Shown: piece by piece, positions 25,341 through 36,440 of the stretch
Layout of the letters: the number at the start of each line of letters is the position of its first letter
How positions within the stretch are numbered: position 1 is the first letter of the stretch
Assembly (NCBI GenBank): GCA_037576215.1
Contig: JBANDB010000013.1
Coordinates: 2,604,001-2,668,000, forward strand
From: Armillaria gallica
Taxonomy: Eukaryota > Basidiomycota > Agaricomycetes > Agaricales > Physalacriaceae
Direction: 5' to 3'
DNA length: 64,000 bases
The notes under the pieces: model-generated
Told to the model about the DNA's origin: nothing
Seen by the model: the letters and a program-made list of their open reading frames with translations, nothing else
Databases searched by the model: none
Made by a program: the position numbers and the translations under genes

Positions 25341-26420
25341 TCAGAAGGATTGTATGGCCCTGGCAGCCTCCTTTCGGGAGAAAAGGATTGCCTGCAGAAG
25401 TACAGGGTTCTTGCGGATGTAAATTTGGAACGCGTCAGATGACCAACGGCCTGTTGCTTGAATGATATGCGGAACAGTACCGTCTTCGGCCAGAGCAGTA
25501 GCACCGCCAGCTCGCATTGATTGTCCCGCAATACGCTTGTCAGGGAAAATTATCCGGAGTTTGCGAATGAACCATCCTCGTGTAGGGCAGTCACCGTTGC
25601 TACGTACCCACAGTAGTGGATGAATGGGGAAATGTTCGTCCCGAGATGCGAGGTATTTGATGAAAGGTACACGTGGGTCAACAGCATCTCGGTGCTTAAT
25701 GATGATCTTGTTTCCCTCGAAGGCAGTATCTGCTTTGTGAGCTGGCAGCCAAAAGGAGTAATGGTCTTCGTCGATGTGAACGCTTCTTCGGTGGGTGAAC
25801 TTCTTCCAATCACGCAGTTCCTTCGAATCAGGCATGCTGACTTCGGCGAGACGTAGAAGTCCATAGAACCCTGTGAGAATCATTGATACAAACAGCAAGT
25901 CGTCGTGATCTGTGGAGGGGTTGAATTTGTCCAGTACTTTTTGCAGCTGGGGCCGGGAGAGTGGTAGTTTTCACTTGACTGCTGTGCCACATAATCGCAT
26001 GCAGCCCTTCAGTGTTCGCTTCACAAGTAGGGACTTGCGGACAGCACGAACATCAGGGAAATAATGCTCTAGCTGGTTGCAGATTCCTGAAAGGTAGGAG
26101 TCTATGGATTTCGGCTTGATGTGGTAGGACATGTAGACGACAAAGAAACTGAGAGTATCTTCTGTTGGTTGGATAGGGAAGTGATGCAGCTGGCAGAACG
26201 CAATATACGAGTTGAGGGCAGATGAGTAGGTGTGTGCTGTGCCTGTATCTATCGCGAAGCCGAGAGCAATAGAGCGTTCATGGACGAGGTGTTCTAGTGA
26301 CCACGGTTGCCGAGCAGGTTGCCTAGCCCCTTTTGAAAGCGAAAAACTTCGTGCCATGGATATAGTCACCGAGGAACTTAACAAAGCGTTCAAGTCTTCA
26401 GGTACCTGCAGATTTCCAGG
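25341..26420 (-). pseudogene. Tyrosine recombinase of the Gag-YR element
   Basis: The frame is continuous apart from one internal TGA (25973-25971). N-terminal part (26393-25974): a SAM-like core-binding domain (TAHTYSSALNSYIAFCQLHHF... VYMSYHIKPKSIDSYLSGI, not shown in full). After the TGA comes the catalytic domain: box I arginine in GLLRLAE, the beta-strand lysine in PAHKAD, box II SMRAGGAT, then ATGRWSSDAFQIYIRK with the nucleophile tyrosine. The usual box II histidine position is glutamine (GQSMR), which I believe is common in agaric members of this recombinase group. It would cut and rejoin DNA to integrate the element. The single stop suggests loss of function unless read through or mis-sequenced. 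Confidence 0.8.
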
Positions 26421-26609
26421 AAAGACCTAACAAAGCGTTCAGGATTCCGGTTGTCTGGGTGGAAAGGAGTAGTCTGTGACGAAGGAGTGGCCTGTGGTGA
26501 AGGAAGATTGAGGGTGTCCTGAGATGCTGTAGCTGTGACGTAAAAGTAATAGCTGTATGTTGATTTGAACCGAGGATAGGACTCGCGATTTCACCTAACA
26601 GAGTGTTCA
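26379..26609. repeat. Three copies of a 14-bp motif in the Gag-YR linker
   Basis: TAACAAAGCGTTCA occurs at 26379-26392 and 26428-26441, and TAACAGAGTGTTCA at 26596-26609. On the element's coding strand each encodes an LNALL or LNTLL peptide in one frame. They lie exactly where an RT would sit in a DIRS element. Confidence 0.75.
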
Positions 26610-27836
26610 AGTGGATCGTTTGTCATTTCCGATGCGAGGGCATCTCGTAATCACATGATTTGGGTCTCGGCAGATGACGCGTGCATGCGTGCGGCGGCAC
26701 TTAGTGCCGAAATGACACTCACCCCAGTTGTAGTTCCTGCAGATGTCATCGGCAGTTGCAGTACCCTGGGTCTGTGGAACCGTTCTCGATCTTGATATGC
26801 TCTTCTTCGAAGTCTCCACAGAGTCCTGGATAACAGCCATACCAACGGAGTCGATGTAAGCTGTCTTTTCATGGACAAACTCGTGGAAGTCCGAGAACAG
26901 AACATCCCGTCTCGATCCAATGATGATGCGAGGGGCACGGTCGTAGTTGATGACGCAATAGTGGAGGGAATCGTGACAGACACCAAAGAGCTTGTTGATA
27001 TGGCGCAGGTAAGCATTGAGCTCATGTCACCGTGAAGGAAAAGCCAATAGCACTGCCTCCGTGTAGGCTTGCCATGCGATGACCCAATGACCGTGCTGAG
27101 TGATCTTGGTGCTAGCTTTGACAGTGTTGAGTGCGAGGGAGAGCCCTCCTCCAATTTGAACTGTCTTCTTGTTGTCTATGGTTGCTGAGTTAATGCTTGT
27201 GAAGATCTCGTCAAAATCAACGACGTCGTCCTGGAGGATGGCAGTCCATAACTTGTCGGGCAGACTGGGACACTCAAGAGACATGCGAAGGTCGCGTTTG
27301 GCCTTTTTGATATTCTTCCCATAGACTTGGATGAGTCAGTGAATCTCGATGACATCAGGGCGAAGAGTAGGCTTCGCTCCTGTTAAGATAGGAAAGTGCC
27401 AAGCGTAGGATGCCTGAGGCTTATCTGAGTCAGATCCTGAGTCTGAAGAAGACTCTGACGATGTTGTAATGGGTTTCCTCTGCTTTTTGTGCTTGTGGTT
27501 CGCCTTTCGCTTCCTCTTTCTGTTTTTCTCTTTGCTGTCGCTCTCTCCGTCTGTGTTGGAGTCCTCCCCAGAGTCCTTGTTGCCAACATCACCTCTTTCA
27601 GCTGCTTTGTTTGTCTGCTCGACGTGGGCTAGAACTTGCTGCACATACGGACGTGAAAGTGGTTCTGTCTCATCGAGAGCAAGCCCTAAACTCCTGGCCG
27701 CATCACCAATAGTTCCATAAAGGAGGGAGAGTGTCTGTGACTCTGTCCTTTTAGCATCTCGAAAATCCTGCACTATGGACTCAAGAGCAGCGACGATCTC
27801 GTCGCTGAACTGCGTGGTGTTGTTCTCGTCAGACAT
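26607..27836 (-). pseudogene. Gag-like protein with CCCH zinc finger
   Basis: A 410-codon frame starts MSDENNTTQF (27836) and stays open to 26607 except for two TGA codons (27338-27336 and 27029-27027). Order of parts: acidic/helical N-terminus; Ser-Asp and Lys-Arg rich linker (about residues 80-135), probably nuclear-targeting; a globular Gag-like domain (residues about 140-330); and a zinc finger spaced C-x7-C-x5-C-x3-H (CRNYNWGEC...CRRTH) followed by a second Cys/His cluster (CRDPNHVITRC). The DIRS element at 51.5-57.5 kb has a matching finger, so the two Gags are related. It probably packages or escorts element nucleic acid. The three fragments lie in one frame, so only the point stops break it. 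Confidence 0.7.
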
Positions 27837-30342
27837 GTTCTAGAGATGAGTTTACGATGGAATGTGATAGTATTCAATGATAACCGAAAATATTCCGATA
27901 CGTCTGTCAATACAGTGAGTGGATGAATGAGAGAGAGTCGTCGTTTCGTTGCTTACCTGGTAGGACAGTGAGGGGATGAGTGAGAGAGCGATGTAGCTCC
28001 TTTCCGCACTGCACTGTCTTACCAGGTACGATCGCGAGACACTCGCGAGAACTCGGTCTTCGAGCAAGTGTCGGGTTCGGATGGCCGTGAGGATCTCGGT
28101 CCTTCGAACGGAACCATGCTGGATGAGGATCCCGGTCCTCTGAGTGAATCGATGCAGTATCTCGGTGCTGCTCTCCGTTTTTCCCTCGCCGCAATTAGAC
28201 TTGCGTAAAGCAAGCTTTAAACCCAGTCAAGTCTAGGCGAGAAAAAGAGCAAATAAGGGAAGTAGTACAGTCAGATACGGAATTGTGCGGCGTGCGCTCA
28301 TACCTCGACGCTCTACTTCCTGAATAGTGACTCTATTCTGTGCGGTGAACAGGGCTAGGAATAGGAATTTTTTTTCGGAGATTTATTGGCGTTTTGGAAA
28401 TGTATGGTGGTTTCCTGACTCTCCATATTTGGATGGTCAGGGAGGTTATTAGAGATGTCGAATGACGAGTCAGACCGGTGCTAAGTATAAACTCACATGG
28501 AGGCCCTCATGTTTTCCCCTGAAATTCTGGGAATTTCCTAGCACTGATTTCATATCTTTGTCCTCGAAGTATTTAGTTGCGCACCAGGTACCGAGGCTAG
28601 TCATTACGGATCTGTGTTCAGTCAATTCATTGTCACCAGTCGGTTGCGTTACTGAACATTTAACACCAGTTTGTGGGCTGAGAGGATAGCGACAGTCCTT
28701 CGCTCTGGTAAGAAAGTAGATAAGGTAGATTGCCAACAAGATTAAGTACTGACGAAAGACGTAAAAATGATGTCATCAGCGGAAATGGAAGGAGTGTGAC
28801 CGATTGTGACGGCCAGTTTGAAATCTTTAACATGAACATCGTCATTGCCAAATTGTTTCTTTCGACTAGCAACAGGCATTCACCAGCCGCGGTTGGGTAT
28901 GATCAAAGCTGCCTCTGGACCTGCTTGACTATTATTGCCATCACTGTCGCGTCTAATTCTAGTTGCTCCTCGTGAATCAGTTCCAATTGCTTCGATCACG
29001 ACTATATAATAACACCTGTTCGGCGGACTACGATGAGGGGCCTAATCACTCGGCTACGGGCGACACTTTATGACTAAAGCGCACACATGCTCTCGGCCGT
29101 TACGCGTCCTACTCGTCACAATGACCCCGGAATCAAGTCTGTGTCACTCTACGTGCTGTCTTGCCCTGCTTCGGGAGCTATGATAGAGCTCTAGCTGGTT
29201 TTGCCTTCTCTTCTGCAGCCGTCTTCAATGACATCGTGGGGACACCATTCAAAAATGTACCGGATTGGTATCGAGGTTAGTCTAGGAAAATAACACCGTT
29301 TCTCCTCGCATTGTTCGTCTTCAGCCTCATTCGGAATCTTCTCTCCATCAACGCGGGTACTGGTCGCCGAGATGGTGAGAGTGCACTCATGATACTACAG
29401 GCAAGTCATCATCAGACCAACGGATCAGTCGATATACTAATCAGCAGCGGATGACGACCCGTACCCCAGCTTTTTGCGTAAAGAAGCCTCCAGTTATCTT
29501 ACTGACTCGCCCTCCTCGCACCAATGGTCATCAGCCAGAAGTCTAGTCTTCTCGATGTCATATCTATCAACCAAGGTCATTCTCATGGAATTTTCAAACC
29601 CGGAAAGCTCTGTGAGTGAGGGAAGTTGATCAGCTCTTCGTGATTAGTCCCACTATGGCTATATCGACATCCGTTATATATCTCAGCTTCCGTCGTTGAA
29701 CCTCCCTGTCTAGGCCGCGTTTTTTTAGATACGTCAAAAGACTTTAGTCCGGATCTCACGGCGACGGCTTCCCCATCTATCTGCTGTATTGTCACTTTGT
29801 TCTTCTACCTGAAACTTGAAGCCTGGTGTACGACAGCCTAGAACTTCGTAATCCTTCCTCGAGATCGTCTGGGCGGATCCTATTTCAACTGCGACCTATC
29901 GGACGCGTTCCACATGCTACTGGTCTCCCGCCGACAGTCACAAGCTGGAGTACGACACAGTTCTTGATCCCCGCCTTTTGGCGGTCTGTACCATAAAAAT
30001 ATAGTTGACCTTCACTGTGGTGGTGTTCAACGCTCGTTCTGTGTAGCTTGTCACGCATTCAATGGACATGTGCATTTCGCGACAGTCTGGGAGTCGGATG
30101 CGCTTGGTATGAATGATCATTGATCATTGCGCGTGATAAGATGGTTATCAGCAAGGATATCGAGTATGAGCCGGTATGATCAATCGATAGTATATCCAGT
30201 AATTTCATCTACAGTAGTATAGTACCACCATTTCCGTTGTTTTACCATGCAATACATCAGGATTTACTCTGGCACGTCTGCATAAAGCTTGGATATCACA
30301 TCCTAGTCAAAAATTCATCAATTATGGGCGGCGACGGGCGGT

Positions 30343-30524
30343 CCATAGTTATGTCTTCAGGCGTGCAGCGGTATGTATTAGAGTCGTTGTCGAGGCGTGC
30401 CGAATCCAGCGAGCTCAAAGGTTACCTTTCATCGTCTGCTCTTAGTAATGCCAGCCAACGGCTCTTGGTAAGCAGTAGGCACAGAGCTGAGCGGAAGATA
30501 GCAAGGCAGTTTTGTGCATCTCTG
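30343..30524 (+). repeat. 182-bp inverted repeat, copy 1
   Basis: This segment is the reverse complement of 32946-33127 with a single difference (the C in CAGAGCTGAGC, T in the other copy). Similarity ends sharply on both sides. Near-identity contrasts with the ~70-75 percent similarity of the surrounding duplication. Confidence 0.9.
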
Positions 30525-30779
30525 CTTACAGTAAAGCAAAGCAAGCGATACTGTAGCCACGTTGTTGCTGTGAGAGGTCTTGGCGATGAGAGCACGGTAG
30601 AAATTTCAATACCCTGGTTGGTAACTTCAGGGTGACTTCATCCGACGCCGTCCCCGTGCCTTCTATATCATTCGAGTTCGAGCTCAGCTTCATGGCCCGT
30701 TTGCTCTAGAGTAATCAAAGTATTTAAGCTATCGTGCCGGGTCAGTTTAGTTAGCACTTACCCCCGCGAACAGTTTCAA

Positions 30780-31060
30780 CTATGAACGTCTTTCCAGTAC
30801 GCACACTCGTAATTCACAACCCGTCGTTACTACACACCTCTCTAGGCTGGTTCACGCGTCTCGTTCTTCGACTCGAACGGTCAACTGTTAACTGGAGTTG
30901 TACAGTCCACGAGTCGTTTGTCGGATGTTAGTCACCCTTTGCTTCGAAGGCTTTGGAATGGAATGATGTAACTGACAACGACATATTTCAGGGTACACGA
31001 TTAATTCTCATCAAGCGTGATAATGGGGGGACCGTAACCTTGCCGTGAGAAACCCGTTAT
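30780..31060 (+). repeat. Degenerate gene fragment, family R1 copy 3
   Basis: It matches 22002-22310 from TATGAACGTCTTT onwards and encodes a related SNGQLLTGVVQSTSRLSD peptide near 30870-30925, followed by the same GACCGTAACCTTGCCG block. It has no counterpart at the equivalent position of segmental copy B, so it may have been inserted into copy A. Confidence 0.45.
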
Positions 31061-31659
31061 ATGTTTTTAGTGCCCAACCTCTTATGGGCATAGAGCTGCA
31101 AGCGTGTTTACCATCAACGTTTAATTAGTGACGAGAAGAGTCGTGGGCGATGGTAGAAAGTGTCTGTAACAATACTCACAATGTTCTTGATTTGTATGCC
31201 AAATGGACCCAGATATTTATGCTACCAGTGGCTGTTGATCGTGACTTGAGAGAGAACAGCAAACGTCCCATATACATATTAGGATCGCGTCGTGGAAACG
31301 CTAATCACGAGATCGACGCGTCTTAGCCTTGTGTACGGCGTTTATACTTTCTAGAAGAAAGGGTCCAGTCCCGTGCCAGACGGAACTAAATTACCCCTTC
31401 GATCACCTCATCATCGGAGAATCGACGGAACCGTGAATGTGCCTTATCAGCTGATTATGCACAGCAGGATTCAGCGCTTCAAGGTTGACATTGCGTCAGG
31501 GACGGAAACAATGCTAACGATGCATCTTACTAATTATGCGCAGTACATAGAGCCAAACCGCCCTTCCTATGCGCTCAATAGTTCCTCTCATAATGAAGAT
31601 ATCATGTGTCCAATATGTGTCATAAAAGAAAAAAATAAGCGCAGTGAATGAACCGAGGG

Positions 31660-32730
31660 ATGCAGTATGCCGTCTCTCGTGTCTGAAGCTGGCATAATCT
31701 TAAGAGCGCCAGCTCAAGGGAACAAGAATTTAAGGCTATCTTCGCGTGATGGAATGCTAGCCGTATTGGCGGTAGCACTGGATAACCATCCTCCCTGAAT
31801 TCGTGTTAGACATGCTACCCAAAGTCCTGCGGACAATAAATACTACGTCCCTTTGATCGCCCGGACCCTGACAGCGCTTTGAGATGCACGTGCGTGTCGC
31901 AGATAATCCTCAAAACACGACATTTCCGATGCCTCTTGGCCTTCAAGCCAACATGGCGGGTTCTTAGAAAATCAGGGCCGCTGTTAATCCAAGCACGACG
32001 CGGCAGAAAGGAGCAGTAGGTAAAACATCACGCCTCCAGAGCATCAGTCGTCACTTTTAAGGTTCTTCGGAGACGACATCAGAGAGAGACCATCTCCGAT
32101 GTGGCTCAATTTTTGGACAAAATCAGGGACAAATATACTATACCAAGCCCGCTGGGGAGAGGTACGAGCATAAGTGCGGAGAGAGATTTCGTTCCCAGCG
32201 GCCAGGTCAAGGGACTGCAGGACTCAAGGAAGGGCATGAAGGATACACGATACAAATCGAGGAAATAAGGCGAGTACGCCCTCCTGCTTTGGTCCTCACT
32301 ACTAAGATATGGTTGGATGGGATTCTATTGGGAGACACCACTTAGAAGCCTAGCCTCTGAAGCAAGCAAAGAAGGGCCCAGGACTCTCAGACGTGAGAGG
32401 CGGGTAGGATTCATGGATTCGCATTTATCACTGGCACACGAGGGAGTAAGGTATTCCCTACCACCAGAGAGCTCCAGCCGTGGAAAAGGGATGGTTCAGT
32501 GTTTTCTTGGTTATCGCGACAGTGAACGACAATTACAATGAAGAGAATGAGAATAACGGAGTAGGTATAATTCGTTCTGTATGACATGCCAATTGGCAAG
32601 GAGGTCGACTGGTGTAAAGTCCCAATGTGAAAGAACCATGCGTAAAACATCATGATCAGGGGTACGAAGACGACTCCCGGATGCGCCGTAGTGACCTTTT
32701 GGGCCCTTTACGTTGCTAGGTTGGCGTGCA
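31660..32730. other. Spacer between duplication copies, no recognisable gene
   Basis: No frame longer than 80 codons and no motif; minus and plus frames at 32317-32653 overlap each other. No terminal repeats seen. Confidence 0.4.
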
Positions 32731-35700
32731 CGTAGGGCCACAGGCGTGTTTCGAGGTCAGCTGTAAGAAACGAAAATATTAACATCGTCACGCTGAAATA
32801 TGAGAACAGAACGCACCTATCCTTGTACTTGAACAGACTGTTTATTTGCTCTTCTAGTTCACATACCAATCAGATACAGTAAAAACAGTTGCACCTACCT
32901 TCGAGAAATTTATCTAGAACTTGAGAAGATACAGGTATGTGCCAACAGAGATGCACAAAACTGCCTTGCTATCTTCCGCTCAACTCTGTGCCTACTGCTT
33001 ACCAAGAGCCGTTGGCTGGCATTACTAAGAGCAGACGATGAAAGGTAACCTTTGAGCTCGCTGGATTCGGCACGCCTCGACAACGACTCTAATACATACC
33101 GCTGCACGCCTGAAGACATAACTATGGCCAGGACCTTGAGCATTGAGCTTGATTTCTGTGAGATGGATGTCAGAATAAGAACGATAAAGCAGACTGAGAT
33201 ATTGGTGGCAAATGGTTTCATCTCGTCTAATGCAAGACGGGGGTGTGCAGTAGGCTCGAGGAAGGTAACTCGGATCATATTGTGAAATGGAATAACAAGG
33301 GAATAACGTTCCACACGAGACACGCTCTATCCTACTCACCTTCCCAACGTAACTCAGGGAGTCAGAGAGAACCGGCTACGGAGGTGAACGTAGACGGACG
33401 TCCAAAGTCATGAGGTGTTCTGATGCGAGTTGCGTGGGATTCCCACTACCTTCGATGTGACATAGACTGGGTTGATAAGAATACCCTTAACTCTCGTTTT
33501 TTCTGCCGTCATTGACGGTCATAAGTACAAATTTGAAACCAAAGGAGGACCATGCATGAACGTTGTTATTGCTTGTTCAAAGCTAAAGCGGTGCAGGCGA
33601 GATACCACGGACAGAGCTAATGAGGGAAATAGTATGGTCAGATCGGGAGTTTCCCGACGTGTGGCCGTACCTAAGTTTTTCACTTCCTGCATAGCGAAGC
33701 GTCCTATCTATGCGGCGAATAGAGCTCTTGCGGATATATCTTTATGCTTTGGAGCTCCTTGGTGATGGGTAAATCGCATGCATTGGTTACGAGTCGTGAA
33801 TGTCGCTTGGCTCTCCATCTTTGGATGGTCACGAACGCTATGACAGATGTCGAATTACGAGTTGACTGAGCCAAGTAAGACAAATATTGACTCACCCAGA
33901 TGTTCATTCGTTACTCGAAACATTTCCGGCATTACGTGGAGTCAGTTCACACCTCGGATCTTGAAGTATTTAGTTGCGCACAAGGTACCGAGGCTGACCA
34001 CTATAGACCTGGCTTGTATCTTACAGACGATCGATTCTTTACCGGTCCGATAACTAGGCTTTAAACACCAAATCATGAACCAAGAGGATAATGATAGTCC
34101 TTTCCGACGGCCAGAAAGTGAAAAAGGTTGGAAAAACTCGGAGGGGGAAATGATGCGATCAGCGAAAATGGAAGGAGTGTGACCGACCGTGACTTTCAAT
34201 ATGAAATGTTCACTGGCAGAGCGTCATTGATTGAACATTGACGTCATTTCTTCTAACTAGTAACAGGTTTTCACTGCACAGCGGCTACGCTATACTACGC
34301 ATACAGGACTCTAACTGCTCGTGTCCTTGCTTGATCAGTATCACTGTCACGTCCGAGTCTAGTTGATCTCTATGAATCAATTAACTTCTTCGAACTTCGA
34401 TCATGACTGTACATTATAACGACACCTGCTCGGCGGACTAAAACAAGGCCAGGGCCATATCTCTCGGCTACGGATGACCTTTTCTGACTAAGGCGCATGC
34501 ACGCCATCTCGGCTATTACGCGGCCTACTCGTCTTAATGTTTCCGGAACTCTATGCTCTACTGCCTTCCTTGCCATGCCTCGGGAGCTGTAATAGATCTC
34601 TACCTTGTCTTACCGTCTATTCTGCATCCGTCTTCATGGAGACAGCATCGTAATCTATACCGGAGTAGTATCGAGGTTGGTCTTAGGAAAATTTCTCGTC
34701 GCATTGCTCGTCCTACGAGGTCGTCAGCTCCCTCTTCGGAATCCTCTGCCCATCGACGCGCGCTGATCGCTAAGACGGTGAGGATTCACAAATGATACTA
34801 AGGAGAACACACTGTATAGGCCAAGGAATCAGTGGACATACTAAGCATCAGCGGATGACGACTCGTACCGCCATTACACGCATAATGAAGACTCGAGTCA
34901 TCTGGCTCACCCATCCTCCTCGTATCGCCATCTTCGTCAGAATGGTGTTCTCGATGTCACATCCACTAACGCAGGTAACTATTATGCGAACCTGGAAAGC
35001 TGTATCCTATAACGACATCCACCATGTCTCTCCGTTTCCTAACTACTTCGACGGTAAACTTTGGTCTAGGTCTTGTCCCTTTCAAAGATGCCAGAAGACT
35101 TCAAACCCGCGGACTTCACAGTGACCTGCTATACTGCCACTTTGTTCTTATATCTACAGTTTGCGGCCTTGTGCGTGACAGCCTAGATCTTAGTAATTCT
35201 TCCTCGAGCTCATCTTGGCGGGACCTGTTTCAACTACGAGCTATCAGGCGCGATGCACATGCATTCACATGTTGGAGTACGAAACACTTCTTGATCCCCG
35301 TCATAACTGTTCATCGTGGATATCACATCATAGTCAAGATTTTCCAGCGGTCTTCACATTCACCACACAACAACGCTGCCGATGAAGTCTCTATGAGTCA
35401 AGTTAAAACTTCTAGGTATCCAAGACTATCGAAGGTTCGTTTAACGTGATCTTAAATTAGGGACTCCGACTCGGAGGAAGGGCGTCTGTGAGGGTTCTCT
35501 AGTCCCCCGGTAGGATTACAGCCGTTGTTTTCATTTCCTTATTATTTAGCGACAGTAATTTCGGTTGCGCAGCGCTGCAAGGAGTATCTCGAAACAGGCG
35601 GCCCAGGCAGTTCTTAAAAACGGGCTCTCATGTTCCCCTTCGTAACCATTTATCTCGTATCACGATATTGTACATCCGTTATAATACTGGCGGGAGCAAA

Positions 35701-36440
35701 ACAACTCTCCCTGATTGATGATCCGGGATTATCTCACCAGAACAGTTTCCATGCCTTCAATATCATCCAAGTTTCGCGTCAGCTGCATGGATCTATCTTC
35801 GAAAATTAGTCCTATAGCTTGGAAGTATTTACAGGCATTGATGCGACCAGTGACTGTCGGTCGTGGGAGAAGTCCGAAGAGCAATAGACATAATAGGAAC
35901 GCGCCGTGAAAGGCTAATCAGGAGATCCAGATCGACGCGTATTAGCCTTGTGTAGCGCGCTCATACTTTCTGAAGAAAGGGTCAAGTCTCGCTCGCTTCA
36001 GACAGAGCTAATCAGGTCTCACATGGCAATCGTGCCTGTTACCCCTTCTAACATAGAGAGCCCGGCGAATAGTAACTGTGCGTCCGTGCGATCACCCCAT
36101 CATCGGGGAATCGACAATGTGCATCTTCAACCGATTCAACCGATATGTACAGCATGATTCAAGCCTAAAATTTTCAAATTTCAAAACTTCAAGGTTTACA
36201 CTGCGTCACACATGGAGACGATGTCAGTGATGGTCAACAAACGCACGTCATTGGTGCATAGCTCGGCGACACGCTATACAGACAATGATCTCGCATGCGT
36301 CCAACCGCCCAGGCCCTTCCTATTAGCTTCGCAGTTCCTCTAAAAATAAACACAAAACACACCATGCGTCATAGAACACAGAAGCATGCACAGTGAATGG
36401 ACCAGACATGCAATCGTGATATAGGCTGTCACTCCTTGTG
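32730..36440. repeat. Segmental duplication copy B (empty site for the YR element)
   Basis: Corresponds in order to 23866-25125 joined to 28230-31660. Around 33590-33610 the two flanks of the YR element are contiguous (GCGAGATACC... aligning with GCGAGAAAAA at 28238), so B preserves the pre-insertion arrangement. Short degenerate frames only; donor/acceptor-like sites near 34680 and 34740 mirror those of copy A. Confidence 0.65.
32946..33127 (-). repeat. 182-bp inverted repeat, copy 2
   Basis: Inverted partner of 30343-30524 (181 of 182 identical). Its right edge (GAAGACATAACTATGG) overlaps sequence that is shared with 24718-24735, so this copy appears to sit in the ancestral position and the copy at 30343 to be the transposed one. 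Confidence 0.9.

Larger units (their letters stand above)
25130..28230 (-). mobile_element. Gag + tyrosine recombinase element without reverse transcriptase
   Basis: The element interrupts a duplicated segment whose second copy (around 33590) is uninterrupted, so its limits are fixed to within some tens of bases. On the minus strand it contains a Gag-like frame (27836-26607) with a CCCH zinc finger, a ~190-nt linker, and a tyrosine recombinase (about 26420-25341). There is no room for an RT or RNase H. The 3' side has a GC-rich hairpin (25161-25185); the 5' leader (27837-28230) has a short direct repeat (27909-27935 and 27964-27990) and an inverted AGACTTG...CAAGTCT pair at 28196-28237. I found no TIRs, LTRs or clear target duplication. 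CpG is not depleted here, in contrast to the DIRS block at 49.6-57.5 kb, suggesting younger age or no methylation. Confidence 0.75.
28230..31660. repeat. Segmental duplication copy A, right part
   Basis: Matches copy B from 33590 to 36440 in order: 28430-28640 with 33815-34020, 28970-29480 with 34375-34880, 30640-30720 with 35725-35830, and 31280-31440 with 35890-36120. A possible plus-strand spliced reading exists near 29190-29375 (frame containing GTPFKNVPDWYRG, a GTTAGT donor, CAG acceptor, then FGIFSPSTRVLVAEM), and copy B shows the same intron position with broken frames. It was therefore probably a gene once. Copy A carries extra sequence at about 30343-30524 and 30780-31060 not found at the matching place in B. 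Confidence 0.65.

Noticed and set aside
30352..30530. Identical peptide frames (VQRYVLESLSRRAES) at two places taken as a conserved protein
   Set aside because: The DNA itself is 181/182 identical, so frame conservation is no evidence of selection; the frames fit no splice model.
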